From NCBI GenBank assembly GCA_964466035.1, contig CAYXLR010000001.1:62001-126000 (forward strand): DNA of 64,000 bases, given 5' to 3'. Source of the stretch: JANQEA01 sp964466035. Lineage in GTDB: Bacteria; Bipolaricaulota; Bipolaricaulia; UBA7950; UBA9294. The position numbers were made by a program, and so were the translations under genes. The notes under the pieces are model-generated. The model was given only the letters and a program-made list of their open reading frames with translations, was not told the DNA's origin and did no database searches. Positions 32,071 to 40,149 of this stretch are shown piece after piece. Numbering within the stretch: the first letter of the stretch is position 1; every line of letters begins with the position of its first letter.

Positions 32071-33054
32071 ATGAACAGTAGTTCGACGATGATGCTTCTC
32101 GGCGTAGGGGCGGTCCTTGTCCTCCTTCTGCTCTTGATCGGTCCGGCGGAGAACACCGTCGGTGACGGTGCCGCGCTCCAACCGGCCGGTTCCGCGGCGA
32201 TCGGCGCCGAGACCGTCTCCCGGCCCTCCGGTGCGCCCACCGTCCATGCCGGCTCCGATCGGACGGTCGAAGAGAGGGAGACAGTGCGGCTGGACGGCCG
32301 AGGGACCGCGCCGGGCGGCGGAGCGGTGACGTACCTGTGGACGGACGGGGGAGCGCTGGGCTTCTTCGCGAACGCGCGCAGCCCAACGACGGCGTACACG
32401 GCGCCCTCCGTGTGCGGCTGCGAACAGCGGGTCACGTTGACGCTTACGGCGACGAGCGCTGACGGAGTCAGCGTCAGCGACTCGATGGTCCTCACGGTTC
32501 GAGACCCGCTCAACTGCCCGACCGAGACCCACGAGATCTGCGGAGCGTTCACCGCCCCGCTCGATCCGTGTCGCTACATCGGTGCCGAGGCGACCTGTCC
32601 CGCCCGGCCGTCGGAGCCGTGCGCGTCGCCGTGCATGACGTACGCCCCGGTGCCCGCCGGCTGTCCCGAGGCGCCGTTCCCGTGTCCCTGCGGTGTGAGC
32701 GGATGCGAGGCCCAGTGGACCTCGGGTTGGCCGTTCGGGTCGCAGCCCGAGCATCCGCGGGATCGGGCGAAGCCGCGGATCGGCCGGCAGTACCGCGCCT
32801 CGATGGCCGAAGGAAGCGCGATGCCGATTGCCGGCTACATCGACAATCCGGCCTGCGTCTCCGTCTGCTTCACGTGGTCGGTCACCAAAGGGTGGCTGGA
32901 GGGGGCGGACACGCTGCAGCCGATCTATCACGCCCCACAAAGCGACCGGCGGGACGGCGAGACGGCGACGATCACGCTGACGGTCTACGACGGCTCCGGC
33001 GGGCGAAGCTACGATCAGATCCGAATTCACATCGACGACGTCGACGGATCCTAG
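32071..33054 (+). CDS. Cysteine-rich membrane-anchored surface protein with PKD-like domains
   Basis: 327 aa. A hydrophobic N-terminus (about 7-24) is a signal or anchor. A first PKD/REJ-like beta domain (about 57-145, VEERETVRLDGRGTAPGG, TYLWTDGG) and a second (about 255-327, FTWSVTKG … ITLTVYDGSGG) flank a central segment (about 150-225) with many cysteines, CPTETHEIC, CPARPSEPCASPC and CPCGVSGC. There are 14 Cys in all. Such density in an exported protein suggests disulfides or metal sites. I do not recognise the whole architecture. Confidence 0.7.
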   Translation: MNSSSTMMLLGVGAVLVLLLLLIGPAENTVGDGAALQPAGSAAIGAETVSRPSGAPTVHAGSDRTVEERETVRLDGRGTAPGGGAVTYLWTDGGALGFFANARSPTTAYTAPSVCGCEQRVTLTLTATSADGVSVSDSMVLTVRDPLNCPTETHEICGAFTAPLDPCRYIGAEATCPARPSEPCASPCMTYAPVPAGCPEAPFPCPCGVSGCEAQWTSGWPFGSQPEHPRDRAKPRIGRQYRASMAEGSAMPIAGYIDNPACVSVCFTWSVTKGWLEGADTLQPIYHAPQSDRRDGETATITLTVYDGSGGRSYDQIRIHIDDVDGS

Positions 33055-33083
33055 GAGTCTCAACGGGCTCGACCGTGCGTAGA

Positions 33084-33105
33084 AGAGGCCCCTCGCGGGG
33101 CCTCT
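33084..33105 (+). terminator. Hairpin terminator after the cysteine-rich protein gene
   Basis: A 9-bp stem, AGAGGCCCC (33084-33092) with GGGGCCTCT (33097-33105) and a 4-base loop, 29 bases after the stop. It lacks a long T run. Confidence 0.65.
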
Positions 33106-33351
33106 CTTCTGGCGGAAGACTGGCAAGGAGGTACGTTGGCTTGCAGACGATACCGTACGACCGGCGTGTGAGCGGGGTATGAACGGACGATGGACCGGAT
33201 GTGGAACGCGAAGCGTTGGGCCTTCCCTGCGATCCGCACCGCCCCCAGCGCTGTGGGCGTCCGCCTCTCCTCCCCCGTCGCGCGGGACGGGACCGTGGCA
33301 CGAAGCGTACGACGAAGCGGCTCACGAAAAGCGTTCCCGATTCCGGTCGGG
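33106..33351. other. Intergenic region with GGAGGTAC element
   Basis: I find no convincing gene here. It contains AAGGAGGTACG (33125-33135), a perfect Shine-Dalgarno-like string followed by a TTG and a 10-codon frame, and a GTACG/CGTAC pair that could form a stem. Related GGAGGTAC strings occur in gaps near 39741 and 61461. Confidence 0.3.
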
Positions 33352-33357
33352 TAGGAT
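33352..33357 (+). promoter_or_regulatory. -10 box of the DUF2087 gene, leaderless
   Basis: TAGGAT ends 6 bases before the ATG at 33364. No Shine-Dalgarno and no clear -35. Confidence 0.4.
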
Positions 33358-33363
33358 GATCTC

Positions 33364-33642
33364 ATGACGGTGGAATGGGAGGATTGGGAGCGGAAGGTCC
33401 TCGAGACGTTTCTCGACGGGGGGCGGTTGATCCGGATTCCGGCGAAGCGGAAGAAGCGTGACGTCGTCCTCCGGTGGCTGCGGGAGGAGTTCGAGCCCGG
33501 CGTCGAATACCCGGAGGCCGAGGTGAACCGGATCCTCCGCGCGCACCATCCCGACTGCGCGACGCTCCGTCGCGAGCTGTTCGAATCCGGGTACTTGCGC
33601 CGCCGCGGAGGCGGAGGCGCCTACTGGCGTTCGGAGGAGTGA
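33364..33642 (+). CDS. DUF2087-family small protein
   Basis: 92 aa, charged. The family pattern is clear: VLETFLDGGRLIRIPAKRKKR, then LREEFEPGVEYPEAEVNRILRA and LRRELFESGYLRR. DUF2087 is a winged-helix-like module often appended to ArsR-type regulators but here stands alone. It probably binds nucleic acid. No neighbour suggests a target. Confidence 0.85.
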   Translation: MTVEWEDWERKVLETFLDGGRLIRIPAKRKKRDVVLRWLREEFEPGVEYPEAEVNRILRAHHPDCATLRRELFESGYLRRRGGGGAYWRSEE

Positions 33643-33728
33643 CTTCGAGCGGTTCGCGCTGCTGCGACGGGCCCCAGCGCGAGCCCGCTTCCGGTGTCCT
33701 CGAGGCGTGAATACCTCGGGGGAGCGGG

Positions 33729-33734
33729 TAGAAT
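33729..33734 (+). promoter_or_regulatory. -10 box upstream of the secreted beta-propeller gene
   Basis: TAGAAT at 33729-33734, with a leader of about 65 bases to the ATG at 33806 that includes AAAGGAGA. Confidence 0.35.
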
Positions 33735-33805
33735 CCGATCGGCTCGCTCGGTGTGCGATGCGGTGTTTCTGTCTCGCCGATTCGGCCCTCGAAAGGAGAC
33801 GGACG

Positions 33806-35014
33806 ATGACGTGGAAGCGAACGGAACGCGTTCTTTTCGTGCTGGTCGCCGTGACGGCGGGGCTTTGGGCGACCGCGTGGGGCTCGGACGACGGGGAGAC
33901 GTGGCTCAAGACGTTCGAAGGGCCCGGCTACGGTGCGTTCTTCGACGTGACGCCGGCGGGCGACGGCGGGCTTCTCGCCGTGGGGACGACGTATCATCCC
34001 CTCGCCGCGACGACGCGCGGGGACGTTCTCGTCGCGATGCTGACGCTCGACGGCGAGCCGATCTGGGAGAAGACCCACGGCGGCGACGCCACCGATCAGG
34101 CGTTCCGCGTCGTCGCGACGGAGGACGGGGGATTCCTCGTCCTCGCGGAGACCGATTCGTTCGGCGCCGGACAGCGGGACCTGTACGTCCTGAGGCTCGA
34201 CGATTCCGGCGAGCTGATCTGGTCGGAGACCTACGGCGGAAGCGGGATCGAATGGGCGAAGGATCTGATCCGGACGGCGGACGGCGGGTTCCTTCTCATC
34301 GGCGAGACCGATTCGTTCGGGGAGAGCTTCGACGCTTACGTCGTCAAGGTCGACGAATCCGGCTCCGTCCTCTGGGAGACGACGCTCGGCGGCGACGACA
34401 ACGAGACCGGGATCGCCGCGCTCGAGGCGGAGAACGGCGATCTGCTCGTCCTCGTCGGCGTCAGCTATCCGGTCGGGTACGAGGGGAACCGACGCGATAC
34501 CCGGCTGTTCCGTCTCGATCCCGGCGGGCGGGAGGTCTGGAGCGCGCTGTACCGCGCCGCCGTCAAGCAGTGGGGAAACGACATGGTCTTCTCCCCCGAC
34601 GGGGACGTCGTGATCGTCGGGATCTCGGAACCGGTCAGCGGGAACGAGGAGCCGCTCGACTTCTGGATCGCCAAGGCCGACGCCGAGACCGGAGCGCTGG
34701 AATGGAGTGTCCGGGAGGGGAGCCAGTATCAGGACGACTACGGCGTCTCGGTCACCGCCACGAGCGACGGTGCCTACGTAGTCGCCGGATTCGGCCCCGG
34801 ATTCCCGCTGCTGAAGTTCGACGAGGGCGGACGGCTCGTGTGGCTCCGCAACGTCGTGTCGTGGCGGTCCTGGGTCGTCTACGGGGGATTCTCGATCGTC
34901 GAGCTGGCTGACGACACGTTTGTTGTGCCCGGTTGGGTCTACATCGCGGAGGTCGGCGACGACTTCGACGCGATCCTGGCGCGGATCGACGCGGAAGGGC
35001 GGATCGAGGAGTAG
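33806..35014 (+). CDS. Secreted beta-propeller-like repeat protein
   Basis: 402 aa. Signal peptide (about 1-29). The rest is about seven repeats of ~50 residues with the consensus DGGFLV(L/I)AETDSFG … D.YVLRLDDSGELIWSETYGG. These are delta-60/WD40-like blades typical of secreted propellers. The ATG at 33806 follows AAAGGAGACGG and a signal peptide; an upstream frame would lack both. No catalytic motif is seen. Function is unknown, perhaps surface adhesion. Confidence 0.8.
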   Translation: MTWKRTERVLFVLVAVTAGLWATAWGSDDGETWLKTFEGPGYGAFFDVTPAGDGGLLAVGTTYHPLAATTRGDVLVAMLTLDGEPIWEKTHGGDATDQAFRVVATEDGGFLVLAETDSFGAGQRDLYVLRLDDSGELIWSETYGGSGIEWAKDLIRTADGGFLLIGETDSFGESFDAYVVKVDESGSVLWETTLGGDDNETGIAALEAENGDLLVLVGVSYPVGYEGNRRDTRLFRLDPGGREVWSALYRAAVKQWGNDMVFSPDGDVVIVGISEPVSGNEEPLDFWIAKADAETGALEWSVREGSQYQDDYGVSVTATSDGAYVVAGFGPGFPLLKFDEGGRLVWLRNVVSWRSWVVYGGFSIVELADDTFVVPGWVYIAEVGDDFDAILARIDAEGRIEE

Positions 35015-35098
35015 GCGGCCGCTTCGCGTTCGTTCCCGGCTCGCATCGGCGGCAGGCGCGGGATCCGCGGAGGACGTCGATTGTTCCTGCCTTCGTCC

Positions 35099-35473
35099 TC
35101 AGCGATTGTCCTCGAGACGGGGTCGCGAGGACCGCGCCGCGTTCGACGACGTCTTGTAGTCGTCCCTCGGAGGGTTCCACGCGTCGTACGCCTCGGTCGG
35201 TTCGTCGAGGACGACGGCCTTGTGCAGCACGTCGGGTGGGATGCAGACCCCGTCGCCGGCACGCAGGACGCGCGTCTCGTCGCCGAGGGTGAACTCCATC
35301 GCGCCCCTCGTGACGACGGTGATCTGCTCGTTCGGGTGCGCGTGCTCGGGGACGATCGAGCCCGGCTCGAACGTGAAGAACGTCAGCATGACCCCGTCGA
35401 GCGAGACCGCCCTCCGGTCGATTCCCGGAAGCATCTCGACCTTCGGCAGTTCGCCGATCCTGAAGAAGCTCAT
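35099..35473 (-). CDS. Cupin-domain protein
   Basis: 124 aa. A single conserved barrel: cupin motif 1 PEHAHPNEQITVVTRGAMEF and motif 2 GDGVCIPPDVLHKAV, with His residues available for a metal. The ATG at 35473 is preferred over a GTG at 35485. Single-domain cupins may be isomerases, dioxygenases or sugar-binding proteins. The short ARSSRPRLEDNR tail is not part of the fold. It lies 36 bases after the large Asp-box gene in the same direction, so it may share its message. Confidence 0.88.
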   Translation of the reverse strand: MSFFRIGELPKVEMLPGIDRRAVSLDGVMLTFFTFEPGSIVPEHAHPNEQITVVTRGAMEFTLGDETRVLRAGDGVCIPPDVLHKAVVLDEPTEAYDAWNPPRDDYKTSSNAARSSRPRLEDNR

Positions 35474-35509
35474 GATCCATCCCACCCCGCGCGAGAGGAT
35501 GGCCCGATT

Positions 35510-38500
35510 CTACCGCTCGATCTCCCGCTTCCACACCCCGGCGCCGAGGGTCCCGAAGTAGAGGGTGTTTCGGTCGGCGGAGAACGCGAGAACGTTGGCG
35601 ACGTTGTTCCCGTTTGTTCCTGCCTCGCGGGCGTCGAGGCCCTCGTTCCACTCCCTCCACGATTCTCCGGCGTCACGGCTGATCCAGACGCCCTGGGAGC
35701 TGGTCGCGAGGTAGAGCGTCTGCCGATCGATCGGATCGACGAGGATCCGGAGGAACTCCTGGCCCGGATCGAGGCCGGCGGTGATCGGGAACCAGTGAGC
35801 GCCTCCGTCGGTCGACTTCATCACCGTCCCGTGGAATCCGTGCCGACCGTTCCCTTCGTTCTCGCCGTTCTTCGAGCAGGCGTACATGACGTCCGGTTCG
35901 ACCGGATCGAACGCGATATGGAAGACCCACTGCTCCGGCGGCCAACCGGCGTTCCACATCTCCCAATGCTCGCCGCCGTCGAGCGAGCGGTTGACGCCGT
36001 TGTAGGTTCCGGCATAGACGACGTTCGCTTCGTCCGGGTGGCAGACGAGGCAGAAGACGCCGTCGTTCGTCCAGCCGACGCTCTTTTCCAGCCAATGCTC
36101 GCCGCCGTCGTTGGTCTTGTATACTCCGGCGGGGAAGGTGCCGAAGTACATCGTCTCCGGTTCGGTCGGGTCGATCAACAGCGTTGAGTACTGGTAGAGG
36201 GGGCGGTCGGACCAGATCGGCCAGAACGTCCCGAACTCGCGCAGCTCTCCGAGCGGCGACCAGCGTCCGAGGCCCGGGTCGAACGCGTAGACGCCGTAGC
36301 CGAGGGTCCCGGCGAGCAGCCGTCCGTCGGCGGTGAACGCGAGGATGCGGACCTGCGTGGTCGGCAGGCCGGCGTCGAGGCGGTCCCACGTCGCGCCGTC
36401 GTCCGACGTGTGGAAGACGCCCTGTTCGCTCGCCACGTAGGCCCGCGATGGATCGTGGGGATCGAGGACGATCCGGTAGACGTCGACGCCGAGCATCGTC
36501 CGATCGTCGCCGAGGACGGGGTAGTTCAGCAGCATCGCGTCGTGCGAACGGTAGACGCCGCGCCCCCACGTTCCGAGCCACATCTCGTTCGAATCGGTCG
36601 GGTCGATGGCGAAGGAGTAGTACCCCTGCCGCAGGGGATCGTCGACGACGATGCTCGGATTGATCCCGTTTCGGTCGCTCCACGTCGCCCCGCCGTCGGT
36701 CGACCGCATCAACCCTCCGGGGAACGCGGAGACGAACAGGATCCGGGAGTCGTTCGGGTCGACTTGGATCTCGGCGCTACGCACCGCGGGGACGGGGCGG
36801 GTGGACCGCTCCGGCCGCCACGAGAACGTTCCCGTGGGCACGGACAGGTCAGCGCTCCAGACGCCGCACCCCTGCGTCCCGATGTACAGGCGGTTCCCGG
36901 AGACGACGAGGGAGGTCGGGGCGAGCGTCTCGATCCCGGCGTTCTCCTGGGTCCACGTCGCTCCGGCGTCACGGCTGACGAGGAGGCCGTCGACGAGGTC
37001 GACGGCGAACATCAGCTCCGGACGGTCCGGATGGACGCGGACGGCCCGGCAGCTCGGCCAGGTCTCGAGGATCTGCGTCCACGTCGCTCCGGCGTCGGTC
37101 GATCGGTAGACGCCGGCCGGCTGGCTGAACGTCACGCCGTCCGGACGATCCCCCGACATCTTCGTGAACCAGTCCGGAAGCGACCCGCCGCGTGCCGAGG
37201 CGTAGAGGATCGACGAATCGGTCGGATGCACCTCGATGTCGTACGCCCCGACGTCGGGGAAGTTCTCGATGTGGGCCCACGTGTCACCGCCGTCCCGTGA
37301 GACGAACGCGCTGTTGATGTTGGTCGTGACGTAGATCCGGTTCGTGTGGCGCGGGTCGACGGCGACGTCGAGGATCCCCTTCGGGAGCGATCCCGTGATT
37401 CGCTCCCAGGTCTCCCCGTTGTCCCTCGACCGGTACAGGTCTCCGCCGCGCAGCCCGTGGTGGAACGTCGACGCGTACGCGACCCCGTCGTGGACGAGGA
37501 CGCGCATGACGAGGAGCGCCCCGTCTTTGGTGAAATCGGCGACCCGTCGCCACGTCTCGCCCGCGTCGGTCGAGCGCCAGACGGTCGGCGAGGATCGGTC
37601 GGCGAGGAAGAGGACGCTCGGATCGAGCGGGTCGACCGACAGCGCGGTCGCGGAGATCGGGGCACCCTCGAGCAGTATCCAGGAGGCACCTCCGTCGCGG
37701 GTCTTCCACGTTCCGCCGAGCCACGTAGCGGCGTAGGCCGTGTTCGGATCGTTCGGATCCCCGATCAGTTGAGGTTGTCCCCAGACGGTGCACATCGTGA
37801 ACGACTCGTTGAGCTCCGCCCACGCGTCGCCGCCGTCCCGGCTGACGTACACGGCCCCGCCCCCCTCGCCGATGCTCGTTGCGTAGAGCACGTTGGGATC
37901 GGACGGATCGAAGACGATCGACGTGATCCCGTCGGACCCGGGGACGCGGAGGACCGTCTCCCACGTGGTGCCTCCGTCGGTCGATCGGCGGATCATCGCC
38001 CAGTCCTGGAAAGGCTTCGGGTCGTAGCCGGAGAAGACGACGTACGGATCCTCGGGATGGACGGCGATCGCGTACGTGTAGTCGACCTCGGAGTGGTGGA
38101 GGAACCGCCACCACCCGCCGCCGTTGTCGGAGCGGAACAGGCCGAAGCCGTTCTTGCAGGCGTAGAGGACGTCCGGGTCGGACGGAGCGGGGGCCAGCGC
38201 GTAGATCGAGCTGAACTGAAATGCGTCCCAGACCGTGGTCCACGTCGTCCCGCGGTCCACCGAGCGGTAGACGTCGGCTATGTCGACGATCTCGTACACG
38301 ACCGAGGGATCGGTCGGATGGACGACGAGCTCGTCGGCCCACGGGTGCGGGAGACCGCCTCCGTTCAGCCACGTCCACGAGTCGCCCCCGTCGGTCGTTC
38401 GGTACGTTCCACCGCCGTTCGCGTCGGCGGCGTAGATCGTCTCCGGATCGATCGGATCGGCGGCGACGAGGCTGATCCGGGTGCGAAGAATTCCCTCACT

Positions 38501-39574
38501 CTCCAGCGTCCACGACGCCCCTCCGTCCCGGCTGGTCGCGACGCCGTTGAGCACGGCGACGTAGAGACGATTCGGATCGATCGGATCGACGTCCATCCGG
38601 CCGACGTCCCCGGGGCGACGGCCGCCGAGCGCTTCGACAAGTTGGAGGTTCCGCCACGTTCGGCCCCGGTCGATCGACTGGTAGATCTGGTTCGCGTTGT
38701 TCACGTACAGCGCTCCGTCGGACCCTTGCGCGAGCGGCCACCAGCCGTTGTCCGGGTCGAATCCTCCCCAGTAGTTCGACCACGTCCGGCCCCGATCGCG
38801 GGAGTACCACGAGTAGCTGACGCCCTCGGGGCGGCCTTCGTTGTGGACGTTCTGAAAGCCGACGAGGATCAGGTCCGGGTCGTCGTCGGCGACCAGGAGC
38901 TGGCGCACGCACGCGGCGGGGATCGCAGGAAGGGAGGAACGGTTCCACGTTCGCCCCCCGTCCGTCGTGTGATAGAGGCCGTTCGGCTCGGACCGACCGA
39001 CGGCCGCCCAGAACTCGTCTCGGCCGGAGACGCCGACGTCCATGATCTCGTCCTGCGGCAGATCGCCGGTGACGTCGTGCCACGTTCGCCCTCCGTCATG
39101 GCTGGCGTACAGCAGGCCCCTTTCGGTCGCTGCGAGAAGGACGTCCCCGTGAACGCTGTAGTGGACCCTGACGATTCGACGCTCGGGGGAGACGACGACC
39201 GTCCGCCACGTCTCTCCTTGATCCGTGGAGTGAAGAAGGCCGAAGTGGCTGCAGGAGGCGAAGACCCCGTGCGGCGTCGAAACGATGTCGGCGATCCATT
39301 GGCCGATTCCGGGATACGAGACGTCCCACGTGCGACCGCCGTCGACGCTCCGGTAGATCCCGGCTTGCTCGACCGCGGCGTAGACGATTTCGGAGTCCTC
39401 GGTGTCGACGGCGACACATCTGATCGACCCGCCCGGCGGCCCCGCGGTCGGCTCCCACCGACTCCCTCCACTCGGGATCGTCCACGCGATCGTACAGAGA
39501 AGGAGGGCGCCAAGGGCCGTTGACAGGCCGATTCGCCGGCGGGCGGCGCAGCGACTTGCTCGTCCGTCTTGCAT
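35510..39574 (-). CDS. Large secreted Asp-box (BNR/sortilin-like) repeat protein
   Basis: 1354 aa. Signal peptide (about 1-36). I count 24 Asp-box motifs of the form S.DGG.TW (for example SVDGGRTW, TTDGGRTW, SRDAGESW), about one every 50 residues, interleaved with DP.DP..(V/L)Y(A/V)A strands. This predicts several seven- or ten-bladed propellers as in Vps10/sortilin or plant-photosystem-II-factor-like proteins. No sialidase active site was identified. A good AAAGGAG Shine-Dalgarno and a consensus promoter precede it. Role is presumably at the cell surface: binding or glycan-related. Confidence 0.88.
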   Translation of the reverse strand: MQDGRASRCAARRRIGLSTALGALLLCTIAWTIPSGGSRWEPTAGPPGGSIRCVAVDTEDSEIVYAAVEQAGIYRSVDGGRTWDVSYPGIGQWIADIVSTPHGVFASCSHFGLLHSTDQGETWRTVVVSPERRIVRVHYSVHGDVLLAATERGLLYASHDGGRTWHDVTGDLPQDEIMDVGVSGRDEFWAAVGRSEPNGLYHTTDGGRTWNRSSLPAIPAACVRQLLVADDDPDLILVGFQNVHNEGRPEGVSYSWYSRDRGRTWSNYWGGFDPDNGWWPLAQGSDGALYVNNANQIYQSIDRGRTWRNLQLVEALGGRRPGDVGRMDVDPIDPNRLYVAVLNGVATSRDGGASWTLESEGILRTRISLVAADPIDPETIYAADANGGGTYRTTDGGDSWTWLNGGGLPHPWADELVVHPTDPSVVYEIVDIADVYRSVDRGTTWTTVWDAFQFSSIYALAPAPSDPDVLYACKNGFGLFRSDNGGGWWRFLHHSEVDYTYAIAVHPEDPYVVFSGYDPKPFQDWAMIRRSTDGGTTWETVLRVPGSDGITSIVFDPSDPNVLYATSIGEGGGAVYVSRDGGDAWAELNESFTMCTVWGQPQLIGDPNDPNTAYAATWLGGTWKTRDGGASWILLEGAPISATALSVDPLDPSVLFLADRSSPTVWRSTDAGETWRRVADFTKDGALLVMRVLVHDGVAYASTFHHGLRGGDLYRSRDNGETWERITGSLPKGILDVAVDPRHTNRIYVTTNINSAFVSRDGGDTWAHIENFPDVGAYDIEVHPTDSSILYASARGGSLPDWFTKMSGDRPDGVTFSQPAGVYRSTDAGATWTQILETWPSCRAVRVHPDRPELMFAVDLVDGLLVSRDAGATWTQENAGIETLAPTSLVVSGNRLYIGTQGCGVWSADLSVPTGTFSWRPERSTRPVPAVRSAEIQVDPNDSRILFVSAFPGGLMRSTDGGATWSDRNGINPSIVVDDPLRQGYYSFAIDPTDSNEMWLGTWGRGVYRSHDAMLLNYPVLGDDRTMLGVDVYRIVLDPHDPSRAYVASEQGVFHTSDDGATWDRLDAGLPTTQVRILAFTADGRLLAGTLGYGVYAFDPGLGRWSPLGELREFGTFWPIWSDRPLYQYSTLLIDPTEPETMYFGTFPAGVYKTNDGGEHWLEKSVGWTNDGVFCLVCHPDEANVVYAGTYNGVNRSLDGGEHWEMWNAGWPPEQWVFHIAFDPVEPDVMYACSKNGENEGNGRHGFHGTVMKSTDGGAHWFPITAGLDPGQEFLRILVDPIDRQTLYLATSSQGVWISRDAGESWREWNEGLDAREAGTNGNNVANVLAFSADRNTLYFGTLGAGVWKREIER

Positions 39575-39615
39575 CGAGAGTCTCCTTTCGCGGCAGCAGA
39601 CGCTGACGGCCCTTC

Positions 39616-39644
39616 AACCTAGCGTCCGGACCGAGCCGCGGCAA
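39616..39644 (-). promoter_or_regulatory. Promoter of the large Asp-box protein
   Basis: Minus strand TTGCCG (39639-39644) and TAGGTT (39616-39621) with a 17-base spacer. The leader of about 36 bases includes AAAGGAG. Confidence 0.6.
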
Positions 39645-39689
39645 ATCGAGTCGGCGTGAGGTAACGGAGGACGGAGCCCGAAAAGGATG

Positions 39690-39712
39690 AGGGGCCCGAT
39701 GTGTGGGCCCCT
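39690..39712 (-). terminator. Hairpin terminator downstream of the DUF4342 gene
   Basis: An 8-bp stem (AGGGGCCC 39690-39697, GGGCCCCT 39705-39712). On the minus strand the stem is followed by TCATCCTTTT, which fits termination of transcripts coming from the DUF4342 gene. Confidence 0.6.
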
Positions 39713-39740
39713 CGTATGTGGAAAGTCGCCCTTACGCTTT

Positions 39741-39787
39741 GGAGGTACAACGCTTCTCGTTGCTCTCGTACGAAAGCAAGGTACTCC
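39741..39787. other. Structured intergenic element with GGAGGTAC
   Basis: GGAGGTAC pairs with GTACTCC at its far end. Inside are two small stems: AACG/CGTT and GCTCTCG/CGAAAGC with a mismatch, so a three-way junction can be drawn. No ORF is convincing. It lies between the DUF4342 stop and its terminator hairpin, so the minus strand is the one known to be transcribed. Confidence 0.3.
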
Positions 39788-39856
39788 GCGGATGTGAAGG
39801 ACCGGTGAACGGGGCTTGTCGCTTCGGTGTGGCCTTCGAACCAGCCGGCAGCCGGC

Positions 39857-40111
39857 TCACTCTACGATCCGCTCGACGACGATCGTGCACTCCGTGACGA
39901 GGGCGGCGATCGCTCCGAGCGCCGCCACGGTCGGAAGGAGGAGGACGCCGACGACGCCGAGCGTGAGAGGGATCTCGAACAGGGTCTCCCCGTCCCGATT
40001 GCGGACGCCGATCCTCCGGACGTTCCCCTGCCGGATGATCTCCTTGACCGTGGAGACCAGCTTCTCGCCGCTGATGCTCACTTCTTCGACGCGGGTCTTC
40101 TCTTCGGACAC
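39857..40111 (-). CDS. DUF4342-family membrane-associated protein
   Basis: 84 aa. It begins SEEKTRVEEVSISGEKLVS and continues EIIRQGNVRRIGVRNRDGE, then a hydrophobic segment (about 47-72, IPLTLGVVGVLLLP) and CTIVVE. This is the whole DUF4342 pattern. The start is GTG at 40111 with a GGAG Shine-Dalgarno. The protein is small and probably membrane-bound. Function is unknown. Confidence 0.85.
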   Translation of the reverse strand: MSEEKTRVEEVSISGEKLVSTVKEIIRQGNVRRIGVRNRDGETLFEIPLTLGVVGVLLLPTVAALGAIAALVTECTIVVERIVE

Positions 40112-40149
40112 TCGGGCTCCTTTCGTCGATGGCGCGAGCCGGTCGCGGA

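Noticed and set aside
33055..33363. tRNA or other standard RNA gene in the larger gaps
   Set aside because: I looked for TTCGA loops with flanking acceptor stems in the larger gaps (5438-5839, 33055-33363, 39575-39856, 61282-61701) and found no consistent cloverleaf. A tRNAscan run would settle it.
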